Of a stretch of 64,000 nt of DNA, positions 1-7,784 are shown piece by piece; the stretch's first letter is position 1; each line of letters begins with the position of its first letter. A program made the position numbers and the translations under genes. The DNA comes from Heliobacterium chlorum (GTDB lineage Bacteria > Bacillota > Desulfitobacteriia > Heliobacteriales > Heliobacteriaceae). The notes under the pieces were generated by a model. It searched no databases. It worked only from the letters and a program-made list of their open reading frames with translations, and was not told the origin of the DNA. The stretch lies in assembly GCF_014502795.1 (NCBI RefSeq), contig NZ_JACVHF010000004.1, forward strand, positions 155,192-219,191, written 5' to 3'.

Positions 1-1
1 A

Positions 2-355
2 TTTGTTTATCCTCCCGATAGACTGCTTCAGCCGCCATCACCGAAGAAAATCGCCAAGCTGGCCGATTTGAAACCGATGGAAGCGCTTCACTTTGATTAC
101 AACGATGTTCCTTGTATGGCTATCAAAACCAGCAAAGGTGAAGTAATCGCCTACAAGCTCAAGTGCACTCATTTAGGTTGTACTGTCGACGTTCCGAAAG
201 GCAGCCTGGAAGGCAAGAAACTCGTTTGTCCCTGCCACGGTGGTCAGTTCGATCCGGAAGGCAATAACGTAGGCGGACCGCCGCCGAAACCACTCGTCCG
301 ACTGCAAGTAGCCGTAGAAAACGGCGATGTCATCGTTAAAGAGGGGGTTGCGTAA
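2..355 (+). CDS. petC: Rieske iron-sulfur protein of the cytochrome bc complex (5'-truncated by the window edge)
   Basis: The reading frame is open from base 2, so the N-terminal membrane anchor lies outside the window. The visible part carries both Rieske cluster boxes, CTHLGC and CPCHGG, which supply two Cys and two His ligands to the 2Fe-2S centre and the Cys pair for the usual disulfide. A GGPPPKPL proline loop follows, as in the family. The protein takes electrons from menaquinol at the cytochrome b subunit and passes them to the diheme cytochrome encoded downstream. petB starts 3 bases after the stop, so the genes form an operon. Identification is firm; only the 5' end is missing. Confidence 0.95.
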   Translation, partial: FVYPPDRLLQPPSPKKIAKLADLKPMEALHFDYNDVPCMAIKTSKGEVIAYKLKCTHLGCTVDVPKGSLEGKKLVCPCHGGQFDPEGNNVGGPPPKPLVRLQVAVENGDVIVKEGVA

Positions 356-358
356 GAG

Positions 359-1000
359 ATGAATTGGTTGGAAGAACGCTTGCCCGGTATCGGGAAAGTG
401 GCGGAAGATATCGCTGAGCACCCGGTCCCCTCTCATACGCTGAACATCTTTTATTGTCTCGGTGGACTCACGTTACTCGCTTTTCTCGTCCAGTGTGTAA
501 CCGGCTTGTTCTTGGCATTATACTACAAGCCCACTCCGGAAGCGGCCTTTGCCAGTGTGCAGATGATCACCAACGAAGTGCGTTTCGGCGCCACCATTCG
601 TTCCTTGCACCACTGGGCGGCCAACCTGATGATCTTGCTGGTTTTCCTGCACATGCTGCGCGTTTACTACACAGGTTCCTTCAAAAAGCCGCGGGAACTG
701 AACTGGCTTGCCGGTTGCTTCCTGCTCGTGTTAAGCCTCGGTCTGGCCTTCACCGGATACCTGCTCCCTTATGAACAACTATCCTACTGGGCATCGGTCA
801 TCGGTGCTGAAACGGCCGGTTCCTTGCCGGTTGTCGGCGCGACTATGAAGATCATGATGCAGGGCGGCATCAAGGTAACCGCAGAAATGCTCAGCCGGTT
901 CTATGTATTGCACGTGATGATTCTGCCGCTCGTAACGATCGGCTTCCTGGTTGCTCACTTTATCATGATTCGGGTTCAGGGCATATCCGACCCCATGTAA
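359..1000 (+). CDS. petB: Cytochrome b6 subunit of the cytochrome bc complex
   Basis: The 213-residue product has the length of a b6-type (split) cytochrome b with four membrane helices. It binds hemes b through histidines in the RSLHHWAANLM and VLHVMILP segments, and the GYLLPYEQLSYWA stretch is typical of the quinone-site side of helix C. The start ATG lies 3 bases after the petC stop. Together with PetD it forms the quinol-oxidising core in the cytoplasmic membrane. In heliobacteria this complex returns electrons from menaquinol toward the P800 reaction centre through cytochrome c. Translational coupling with petC and petD is likely from the spacing. Confidence 0.96.
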   Translation: MNWLEERLPGIGKVAEDIAEHPVPSHTLNIFYCLGGLTLLAFLVQCVTGLFLALYYKPTPEAAFASVQMITNEVRFGATIRSLHHWAANLMILLVFLHMLRVYYTGSFKKPRELNWLAGCFLLVLSLGLAFTGYLLPYEQLSYWASVIGAETAGSLPVVGATMKIMMQGGIKVTAEMLSRFYVLHVMILPLVTIGFLVAHFIMIRVQGISDPM

Positions 1001-1013
1001 GGAGGTTGATCCT

Positions 1014-1409
1014 GTGGAAAAGAAGCGGTTTACAATACCCTTCATGCCGGTGCATATCACCACCGAAGCTGCTATTGCGATGATTTTCATCGGCGTCTTG
1101 TTCATCCTCGCCGGCGTCTTGCCAAAAGAGATGATGGAACCTGCCGATAAACTGGTGACACCGATCGGCTTAAAGCCGGAATGGTATTACCTCTGGGCCT
1201 ATGTCATTTTGGAAATGGTACCGAACAAGCTCATGGGGATTCTGATTCCAGGTGTGATAGTTGGCGCCCTTTTCGCCGTTCCTTGGCTCGAACGGGGTAA
1301 AGAACGTCGTCCGGCGAAACGCCCTATCGCGGTAGGCGTGTTCACCGCTATGATGCTCGTTGTTGCCGCCCTGACCTACTATGGCGCAACGATCCAAATC
1401 GGCGGCTAA
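1014..1409 (+). CDS. petD: Subunit IV of the cytochrome bc complex
   Basis: The GTG start at 1014 is preceded by GGAGG. The 131-residue product corresponds to the C-terminal half of a full-length cytochrome b. It contains the quinol-binding signature PEWYYLWAY, the b6f-type equivalent of PEWY, and three hydrophobic helices at roughly residues 23-40, 55-90 and 107-128. A separate petB and petD is the b6f-like split arrangement, which heliobacteria share with cyanobacteria and bacilli. It follows petB by 13 bases and precedes the diheme cytochrome gene. Confidence 0.95.
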   Translation: MEKKRFTIPFMPVHITTEAAIAMIFIGVLFILAGVLPKEMMEPADKLVTPIGLKPEWYYLWAYVILEMVPNKLMGILIPGVIVGALFAVPWLERGKERRPAKRPIAVGVFTAMMLVVAALTYYGATIQIGG

Positions 1410-1464
1410 GCGTCTGTCGATGACGGACAGTCTTACGAGACTTTGAGGACAAGGGGGAGACGAA

Positions 1465-2139
1465 TTGGGAACCCGTAAACTGATTATGTTTGGCGGGACA
1501 GCTGTACTCCTGGTTGGAATTTTGTTGGCCCCGAGCCTGCAAGCCAAAGGAGAACTCGTTCGCGGCCACGAATTATATAAGACAAACTGTGCCTCCTGTC
1601 ACGGTGAGGACGGTAAAGGTGTCAAAGGCGTCAAGGCAGCCACATTGAACAATGAAGGCTTCCTGAAGATTGCCAGCGACGACTATATCCTCAAAAGCAT
1701 GCGTGCTGGACGGTTTAACCAAAACATGACTGCTTTTGACCATACGAAGATCCCTGATGAGAAGGCTCAGCTGATCATCAAAAACATTCGCAGCTGGCGT
1801 CCCGACATTCAGCCGCAAGAGCTGAAAAATGAGCGGATCGTCGGCGATCCCGTCAAAGGTGAGGCCTATTACAAACAAGTCTGCGCCGCCTGTCACGGAC
1901 CGAACGGTGAAGGTGGTATTGGCTCTTCCATCACCGATCCTGGCTTCCTCAATGCGGCTACAGATGAGTTTATTCTCAAGTCTGTGACAACGGGTCGCCC
2001 TGGCACCTCAATGCCGGCCTATCCCGATACGCAGGAACTGCGCAATACGATTTCGTTCCTGCGCAGCAAACAGATTCCTTTAGACGTGGCTCAGGAAAAC
2101 GCGGAAAAGAAAAAGGCTGAAGAAAAAGCCGCAAAATAA
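1465..2139 (+). CDS. petA: Membrane-anchored diheme cytochrome c of the bc complex
   Basis: A TTG start at 1465 sits behind AGGGGGA. The 224-residue protein has an N-terminal hydrophobic anchor (about residues 8-27) and two class I cytochrome c domains. CASCH spans residues 42-46 and CAACH residues 140-144, with candidate Met axial ligands in NMTAF and GTSMPAY. The two domains resemble each other, as expected from duplication. In heliobacteria this diheme protein takes the place of cytochrome f or c1, accepting electrons from the Rieske protein. The symbol follows heliobacterial usage; the protein is not homologous to cyanobacterial cytochrome f. The C-terminus is a Lys/Glu/Ala-rich tail. Confidence 0.93.
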   Translation: MGTRKLIMFGGTAVLLVGILLAPSLQAKGELVRGHELYKTNCASCHGEDGKGVKGVKAATLNNEGFLKIASDDYILKSMRAGRFNQNMTAFDHTKIPDEKAQLIIKNIRSWRPDIQPQELKNERIVGDPVKGEAYYKQVCAACHGPNGEGGIGSSITDPGFLNAATDEFILKSVTTGRPGTSMPAYPDTQELRNTISFLRSKQIPLDVAQENAEKKKAEEKAAK

Positions 2140-2195
2140 ACCCCTTTATACCTACAGAAGCAGCATCAACGAAAGACTTACTGGAGGAATGAATC

Positions 2196-2453
2196 ATGAG
2201 GAAGATCGTAGCGCTACTATGGCAATGGCGGCATTTGGTCTTCCTCATATTTTTTTCTTTAATGGCGACGTTTTTTCTGGACTTGACGATGACGATCGTC
2301 CGTAAGTGGATCGACGGAGAACCTGTCGGTATATCCCAGGCGATCATCGGTCCTGTAGGCTTGGGCATTGGCGGATATGGCCTCTTGCGATTCGTCTATC
2401 GCCATGATAAAAAAACGGGTCGTGTCAAAAGGAATGTCAAATGGCTTGAATAA
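2196..2453 (+). CDS. Small two-helix membrane protein of unknown function, end of the pet operon
   Basis: This 85-residue protein follows petA by 56 bases with a good ribosome site (CTGGAGGAATGAATC). Two membrane helices can be seen, about residues 12-33 and 46-66. They are joined by a short loop, and the C-terminus is basic (HDKKTGRVKRN). I recognise no named family. Its position directly behind petCBDA suggests a small accessory subunit or assembly factor of the cytochrome bc complex, but that is inference from location only. Confidence 0.7.
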   Translation: MRKIVALLWQWRHLVFLIFFSLMATFFLDLTMTIVRKWIDGEPVGISQAIIGPVGLGIGGYGLLRFVYRHDKKTGRVKRNVKWLE

Positions 2454-2583
2454 TGTGAGCATCTTCGGTTAGGACGAATTTGGGATACATAGTGCAGTAG
2501 AGATTTTATAAAGCTCTTATCTCGTCATAGAGCGCTACCGGAGTTGCGGGGCGGGGACGAGGATGGAGCGATGGGGGTCAAAA

Positions 2584-3069
2584 ATGAACGTAGCAATCAA
2601 TGTCCTCAAACTCATCGCGAGCATCATCATCTGCCAGGTAGCGAGTTTAATTGGCGCTAAGTTCACCATTTTTCCGGCCAATATCATATGGTATGCCCAA
2701 CTGGCCAAACCTGCATTCAACCCGACGAATGACGCCTTTTATCCCGTCTGGATAGTACTATATACGCTCATGGGAATCGCCCTGTATCTGGTGTGGCGAA
2801 AAAACCTTGAACAAGGCGAAGTAAAAGTCGCCTTATCCTTGTTTTCAGCGCAATTATTATTAAATGTCTTATGGTCATGGATTTTTTTCGAGTTACAAGC
2901 TCCCTTTTACGCTTTTTTCGAGATTATTTTACTGGCAACAGTAATTTTAGCGACTGTAATCGCTTTTTATAGGCAGTCTGAATTGGCGGCTGTCTTGATG
3001 ATGCCCTATTTTTTACGGGTTTGTTACGAAGCGATATTGAACTATTATATTTGGCAAATGAACCCGTAA
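2584..3069 (+). CDS. tspO: TspO/MBR family tryptophan-rich sensory protein
   Basis: The product has the five-helix TspO/MBR pattern. It includes the conserved WYAQLAKPAFNPTNDAFYPVW segment (broken here after 20 residues as WYAQLAKPAFNPTND plus AFYPVW), LYTLMGIALYLVW, LLNVLWSWIFF and a C-terminal YEAILNYYIW. Family members bind porphyrins and other tetrapyrroles, and in Rhodobacter TspO modulates photosynthesis genes. The ATG at 2584 with GGGGG upstream gives 161 residues, the usual family length; an in-frame ATG at 2563 would add seven residues. Its position between the pet and bch genes suggests a link to tetrapyrrole supply or sensing. Confidence 0.88.
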   Translation: MNVAINVLKLIASIIICQVASLIGAKFTIFPANIIWYAQLAKPAFNPTNDAFYPVWIVLYTLMGIALYLVWRKNLEQGEVKVALSLFSAQLLLNVLWSWIFFELQAPFYAFFEIILLATVILATVIAFYRQSELAAVLMMPYFLRVCYEAILNYYIWQMNP

Positions 3070-3113
3070 GCCTCTTGAATAAGCTAAGTATAAGATTTTT
3101 GGGGAGTTTGCCA

Positions 3114-3164
3114 ATGCAAAGAGTTGATCGACGGTGGATTATGCAGTATAATTCAACCAACTGA
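3114..3164 (+). other. Possible 16-codon leader ORF overlapping the bchJ start
   Basis: An ATG at 3114 follows GGGGAG by seven bases and opens a short frame (MQRVDRRWIMQYNSTN) ending at TGA 3162-3164, out of frame with bchJ. It could be a leader peptide that couples translation to bchJ. Alternatively, it is the true bchJ start disrupted by a one-base indel. Only the ribosome site and the frame support it. Confidence 0.3.
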
Positions 3165-3801
3165 GGAAAACGGGCAGCTCCACCAGCAGAGGGTGAGCGA
3201 CATCGGCGATGTAAATTATGGTAAAATTGGTCCAAATTCGATTATTCAGACAGTTGCCGCATTAAAAGAAAAGTACGGAGACGAAAAAGCGGACGACATT
3301 CTCCGTCAAGGCGGCAAAGGGTATTTGATAGATAACCTTCCCAGCGAAATGGTCGATGAGAAGGAATTCATTTCACTCGTACATATGTTAGCTTCATCGA
3401 TAGGGCATACAGAAACCAAAACCATACTTCGCCGTTCCGGAGAATTGACGGCCAAGTACCTCTTGAAACATCGGATTCCAGGTCCTATCCAATGGTTGTT
3501 AAAGGTTATGCCGGCGCAACAGGGATTGCGAATCTTGCTCTCGGCGATCAGTAAGAACGCCTGGACCTTCGTCGGCACTGGTAAATTCTCTTACGATAGT
3601 GAAAATGAGAAAAAGATTTATATCGAAAATTGCTTATCCTGCCGGGGATTGCACTCGTCACAACCGATATGCAGTTTCTACGAGGGAACCTTTGAAAAGC
3701 TGATTCAGACATTGGTAGTTTCCAGAGCGCAAGTTCGGGAAACAGAGTGCATCGCCTTAGGGGCAAAGACATGCACCTATCGAATTGAATTTCCTAAATA
3801 A
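3124..3801 (+). CDS. bchJ: BchJ-like 4-vinyl reductase (V4R) domain protein
   Basis: The C-terminal half has the V4R domain signature, with cysteines in NCLSCRG, QPICSFYEGTF and the ETECIALGAKTCTYRIEF ending. BchJ was first assigned to 8-vinyl reduction; later work on other phototrophs points instead to a substrate-carrier or chaperone role for Mg-protoporphyrin intermediates. It sits between tspO and bchG. The start is unclear. TTG at 3124 gives 225 residues, and GTG at 3193 gives 202. The best ribosome site (GGGGAG at 3101-3106) instead serves an out-of-frame ATG at 3114 (see findings). Confidence 0.85.
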   Translation: MIDGGLCSIIQPTEENGQLHQQRVSDIGDVNYGKIGPNSIIQTVAALKEKYGDEKADDILRQGGKGYLIDNLPSEMVDEKEFISLVHMLASSIGHTETKTILRRSGELTAKYLLKHRIPGPIQWLLKVMPAQQGLRILLSAISKNAWTFVGTGKFSYDSENEKKIYIENCLSCRGLHSSQPICSFYEGTFEKLIQTLVVSRAQVRETECIALGAKTCTYRIEFPK

Positions 3802-3943
3802 AGATTGGCATAAACGTTGACCAAGACAAATACATATTAAAGGAACCACAGGAAGCCCCCTAAAATCGTAGTTAACCCGCTCCGGTACTATGGCTGAGAT
3901 GCGGTGGGGCTCCCTCAGCAATAACAGAAGAGTGGGTGCCGAA

Positions 3944-4873
3944 ATGAGTGTTAACATCAATCGAGAGAGTCCAGCGACTCTTGACGCAAACGCTACCATT
4001 CCTGATTCGGCTACCATATGGCGGGTACGACTTAAACTCACGAAACCACTGACATGGATCGGCCCTGTCTGGTCTGTTGGATGCGGTATCGCCGGTGCGT
4101 CGGAAGCCCATTTAAGCCTTTGGACAATCCTATACGGTGCCTTATTGATGTTCCTTATCGGGCCGCTAGTACTCGGGATGGGACAATCCATCAACGATTA
4201 CTACGATGCCGATGTAGATGCAATCAATGAGCCTGACCGCCCCTGTGCTAAATATCCGAAACTGTTCAAAAAGCTAGCGCTCACAAACGTGGCTGTCCTG
4301 TCCTTGGCAGCGATGGCTGTCGCTTATGTAGCCTTTCGAATTGAGATATTCTATCTGGTCGTTGCCGGTCTACTCATCGCTGTCGGATACAGCATGCCGC
4401 CGCTGCGCTTTAAGCAGAACGGCTGGATCGGAAATGCGGCTTGTGCGCTTACATACGTCACCCTTCCATGGATTGCAGGCCTCTTAGCTTTTAACAGCTT
4501 AACACCGGAACAGACCATAGTCGCTTTTGTTTACGCCATCGGATCCCACGGATTTATGACCATGAATGACTTCAAGAGCGTCGAAGGCGACAAGCAATGG
4601 GGTCTACGTTCCATCGTCGTCATGTACGGCGTTGAAGGCGGATTGAAAATCGCACTCGGCATGCTCATGGCATCCCAACTGATGGTAGCTGCTTATGTCG
4701 CTTATCTAGGCGATTACATAGGTTCCATTGTGTTAGTCAGCTTGCTTCTTGCCCAAGTACCTTTTCAAAAGAAATTGAAGCAAGACCCCAAAGCCAACGC
4801 CCCCTGGTATAACGCAACAGCCAACAGTTTTTTTATTCTATCCATGATGGTTGCGGCGTTTATTCTCAGATAA
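3944..4873 (+). CDS. bchG: Bacteriochlorophyll synthase, UbiA-type prenyltransferase
   Basis: BchG attaches the isoprenoid alcohol (farnesol in heliobacterial bacteriochlorophyll g) to the chlorophyllide. The protein is a polytopic UbiA-superfamily enzyme. The first Asp-rich motif is INDYYDADVDAINEPDRPC, and the second lies near MTMNDFKSVEGDKQWG; both bind Mg-diphosphate of the substrate. About eight hydrophobic helices are visible. I prefer the ATG at 3944 (309 residues) because the upstream in-frame ATG at 3890 adds a poorly structured MAEMRWGSLSNNRR stretch without a good ribosome site. It lies between bchJ and pshA, matching heliobacterial gene order. Confidence 0.92.
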   Translation: MSVNINRESPATLDANATIPDSATIWRVRLKLTKPLTWIGPVWSVGCGIAGASEAHLSLWTILYGALLMFLIGPLVLGMGQSINDYYDADVDAINEPDRPCAKYPKLFKKLALTNVAVLSLAAMAVAYVAFRIEIFYLVVAGLLIAVGYSMPPLRFKQNGWIGNAACALTYVTLPWIAGLLAFNSLTPEQTIVAFVYAIGSHGFMTMNDFKSVEGDKQWGLRSIVVMYGVEGGLKIALGMLMASQLMVAAYVAYLGDYIGSIVLVSLLLAQVPFQKKLKQDPKANAPWYNATANSFFILSMMVAAFILR

Positions 4874-5112
4874 ATTTCTACCCATCGAAGTCCACATCAC
4901 AGCACTGGACGTAGCCGGGGGAATAACTCAAGGTTACCTTGAGGGAATCGATAGGAGGTGGGAGGACAATTTAGCGGTCCACTCGGGCACCGCGGAAGGT
5001 TCCAAAAACATGGGATACGGCCATAATACCAATCTTTACTACGCCAGACCCGGGAACCACTACGCGGGGCTGCAAAGAATCTAACCACAATTCGGTAAAG
5101 GAGGTCGTACCT
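4874..5112 (+). promoter_or_regulatory. pshA upstream/leader region with a 7-bp inverted repeat
   Basis: This 239-base gap precedes the highly expressed reaction-centre gene. A perfect inverted repeat, CTCAAGG-TTA-CCTTGAG, lies at 4927-4943 and could be an operator or small hairpin. A purine-rich TAGGAGGTGGGAGG at 4952-4965 resembles a ribosome site without a convincing gene behind it. The strong pshA ribosome site AAAGGAGG is at 5097-5104. I could not place a clear -35/-10 pair. Confidence 0.4.
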
Positions 5113-6942
5113 ATGGCAACTGCCGATGCGGCATTCAACCCGCGTGCGCAGGTCTTTGAATGGTTCAAAGATAAAGTTCCTGCCACCCGTGGCGCCGTGC
5201 TGAAAGCCCACATCAACCACCTGGGCATGGTAGCCGGTTTTGTTTCCTTCGTACTTGTTCACCACCTGAGCTGGTTAAGCGACCAAGTTCTGTTCGCTCC
5301 CACTCCGATTTTTTATGCTCGTCTGTATCAACTGGGCCTCGACGCTTCTGCTCGTAGCGCCGACGCTCTGATGGTCGCTCGCCTGCACTTGCTGGCCGCC
5401 ATTATCTTCTGGATTATTGGTCACATCAAAACTCCTCGGGAAGATGAATTCCTCAAAAACGTAACTTTCGGTAAGACCCTCGTTGCTCAGTTCCACTTCC
5501 TCGCTCTCGTAGCTACTCTCTGGGGCATGCATATGGCTTATATCGGTGTTCGTGGCGCTAACGGCGGCATCGTTCCCACCGGCCTGAGCTTTGATATGTT
5601 TGGACCCATCACTGGCGCTACCCTGGCTGGCAACCATGTCGCTTTCGGTGCGCTGCTCTTCCTCGGTGGTGTTTTCCACCATTTCGCTGGCTTCAACACG
5701 AAGCGCTTTGCTTTCTTTGAAAAAGATTGGGAAGCTGTTCTGTCCGTATCCGCTCAAGTTCTGGCGTTCCACTTCGCTACCGTCGTGTTCGCCATGATCA
5801 TCTGGAACCGTCCGGATCAGCCTATCCTCAGCTTCTACTTCATGCAAGACTATGCTCTGTCCAACTACGCTGCTCCTGAAATTCGGGAAATCGCTTCTCA
5901 AAACCCTGGTTTCCTGATTAAACAAGTCATCCTGGGCCACCTGGTCTTCGGTGTCATGTTCTGGATCGGCGGCGTATTCCATGGCGCTCACTTCATGCTG
6001 CGCGCTACCAATGATCCCAAGTTGGCTGAAGCTCTGAAAGACTTCAAAATGCTGAAGCGCTGCTACGACCATGACTTCCAGAAGAAATTCCTGGCTCTGA
6101 TCATGTTCGGCGCTTTCCTCCCCATCTTCGTATCCTACGGTATCGCTACCCACAACACGATTGCTGACCTCCATCACCTGGCCAAGGCTGGCATGTTTGC
6201 CAACATGACCTACATCAACATCGGAACCCCGCTGCATGATGCGATCTTCGGCTCCCATGGCACCGTCAGTGACTTCGTCGCTGCCCATGCCATCGCCGGT
6301 GGCTTGCACTTCACCATGGTTCCCCTGTGGCGTATGGTGTTCTTCAGCAAAGTATCTCCCTGGACCACCAAAGTTGGCATGAAAGCTAAGCGGGACGGCG
6401 AGTTCCCCTGCTTAGGACCTGCTTACGGCGGTACTTGCTCCATCTCCCTCGTTGACCAGTTCTATCTGGCCATCTTCTTCTCCCTCCAAGTTATCGCTCC
6501 GGCTTGGTTCTACCTGGATGGCTGCTGGATGGGTTCCTTCGTTGCTACCTCCAGCGAAGTCTACAAACAAGCTGCTGAGCTCTTCAAAGCTAACCCCACC
6601 TGGTTCTCCCTGCATGCTGTTTCTAACTTCACTTCCGAAGGTTACTTCAGCTACATCATCTCTCAAACCACTCGTATGTTCAAATACTACGATGGTCACC
6701 TGGTTCAAGCCCTGCTGGGCGCTCACTTCATCTGGGCCTTCACTTTCTCCATGCTGTTCCAATATCGCGGATCCCGCGACGAGGGCGCTATGGTTCTGAA
6801 ATGGGCTCACGAACAAGTTGGTCTGGGCTTTGCTGGTAAAGTGTACAATCGTGCGCTGAGCCTCAAAGAAGGTAAAGCTATCGGTACCTTCCTGTTCTTC
6901 AAGATGACCGTCCTCTGCATGTGGTGCCTCGCGATGGTGTAA
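5113..6942 (+). CDS. pshA: P800 homodimeric type I reaction-centre core protein
   Basis: The 609-residue product matches the length of heliobacterial PshA. It has eleven or so hydrophobic helices, with many His residues in the N-terminal antenna part (for example INHLGMVAGF and HHFAGF) that can ligate bacteriochlorophyll g. The FX 4Fe-4S loop FPCLGPAYGGTC supplies Cys433 and Cys442; two copies of the protein share one cluster. The C-terminal five helices form the electron-transfer domain. Codon use is strongly biased (GCT, CTG, TTC, GGC), as for a very abundant protein, and differs from neighbouring genes. A strong AAAGGAGG ribosome site precedes the ATG, and a terminator-like hairpin follows. 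Confidence 0.98.
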   Translation: MATADAAFNPRAQVFEWFKDKVPATRGAVLKAHINHLGMVAGFVSFVLVHHLSWLSDQVLFAPTPIFYARLYQLGLDASARSADALMVARLHLLAAIIFWIIGHIKTPREDEFLKNVTFGKTLVAQFHFLALVATLWGMHMAYIGVRGANGGIVPTGLSFDMFGPITGATLAGNHVAFGALLFLGGVFHHFAGFNTKRFAFFEKDWEAVLSVSAQVLAFHFATVVFAMIIWNRPDQPILSFYFMQDYALSNYAAPEIREIASQNPGFLIKQVILGHLVFGVMFWIGGVFHGAHFMLRATNDPKLAEALKDFKMLKRCYDHDFQKKFLALIMFGAFLPIFVSYGIATHNTIADLHHLAKAGMFANMTYINIGTPLHDAIFGSHGTVSDFVAAHAIAGGLHFTMVPLWRMVFFSKVSPWTTKVGMKAKRDGEFPCLGPAYGGTCSISLVDQFYLAIFFSLQVIAPAWFYLDGCWMGSFVATSSEVYKQAAELFKANPTWFSLHAVSNFTSEGYFSYIISQTTRMFKYYDGHLVQALLGAHFIWAFTFSMLFQYRGSRDEGAMVLKWAHEQVGLGFAGKVYNRALSLKEGKAIGTFLFFKMTVLCMWCLAMV

Positions 6943-6969
6943 TGCCATCAATGGCATAGCTCTTCTCAC

Positions 6970-7003
6970 CCCCTGCGCCCTGAGAGGGGCGCAGGGGTTT
7001 TAT
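6970..7003 (+). terminator. Rho-independent terminator or attenuator after pshA
   Basis: An 11-bp perfect GC-rich stem (6970-6980 with 6987-6997, loop TGAGAG) is followed by TTTTATT. It lies 28 bases after the pshA stop and before bchM, so it probably ends most pshA transcripts or lowers read-through into the bch operon. It may also stabilise the abundant pshA mRNA. Confidence 0.85.
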
Positions 7004-7086
7004 TCTCACTAAGGGAAAAAAGTCGGCCTGATCCAGGCCAATATGGCATATATTTCCTCTAGAATATTTTTTGGGAGGTGGAGGCA

Positions 7087-7770
7087 ATGGCAAACGAAGT
7101 AAATTCCTATGGGACGCAAAAAGAACAAGTGCGGCAGTATTTTGACGGTGACGCCTTCCAACGTTGGGCAGCCATCAGTAAAGGTGAAAGCAAGAACTTC
7201 GCACAACAAAAGCTGATTGAAGGAAGACAAGCCATCCACCGCTGCCTGTTGGATTGGATCGGGCCGATCAAAGGAAAACGACTGCTTGATGCCGGTTGCG
7301 GCGCTGGATTACTGTCTGAAACCTTTGCCGATCAAGGAGCCATCGTCAAAGGGATTGATATATCACAGAAAATGATTCAAATGGCTCAAAATCGAAACCA
7401 AGGGCGAGATAATCTCGAATTCAAAGTGAGCGATCTTCTCTCAGCTTGTGGAGAATATGATATACTCGTGTCAATGGATGTTGTAATCCATTACCCCTTA
7501 GCGGACATGCCTAAGCTGTTGGGACATCTTTTGTCCTTAACAAAAGAAAGAGCTTACATTTCTTTTGCTCCATCGACAGCGTGGTTTCGCTTCCTGAAGA
7601 TGATTGGGGAGCGGATGTCCGGAAGTTCACGGACCACTAGCGCCTATTTACATCCCATGCCGGAAATCGAAAGAATCTTGAATGAACTGGGCTATGAAAT
7701 CACTCGCGAGAAGCTAGTTTCCAACATCATTTATAACTCAATGCTGTTGGAAATTAAGCCGAAGAGATGA
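7087..7770 (+). CDS. bchM: Mg-protoporphyrin IX O-methyltransferase
   Basis: BchM transfers a methyl group from S-adenosylmethionine to the C13 propionate of Mg-protoporphyrin IX, the step after Mg chelation. The class I methyltransferase motif I is seen as LLDAGCGAGLLS at about residues 60-71, with motif II DIS and a later VSMDVVIHYP. The ATG at 7087 is placed seven bases after GGAGGT; an in-frame GTG at 7078 overlaps that site and is less likely. The product is 227 residues, normal for the family. It is the first gene of the long bchM-bchH run and overlaps the upstream open frame of bchE. Confidence 0.93.
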   Translation: MANEVNSYGTQKEQVRQYFDGDAFQRWAAISKGESKNFAQQKLIEGRQAIHRCLLDWIGPIKGKRLLDAGCGAGLLSETFADQGAIVKGIDISQKMIQMAQNRNQGRDNLEFKVSDLLSACGEYDILVSMDVVIHYPLADMPKLLGHLLSLTKERAYISFAPSTAWFRFLKMIGERMSGSSRTTSAYLHPMPEIERILNELGYEITREKLVSNIIYNSMLLEIKPKR

Positions 7771-7784
7771 CTAGGAGGCTTGAC

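Noticed and set aside
4986..4994. GGCACCGCG resembling part of a T-box antiterminator
   Set aside because: The full AGGGTGGNACCGCG motif is not present, the UGG that pairs with tRNA is missing, and no terminator follows.
4851..5084. 77-residue open frame between bchG and pshA
   Set aside because: It overlaps the bchG end, has no ribosome site at its start and shows no family feature.
5275..6309. 344-residue open frame antisense to pshA
   Set aside because: It is a shadow caused by the strongly biased codons of pshA; its composition is unlike a real protein and it has no start signals.
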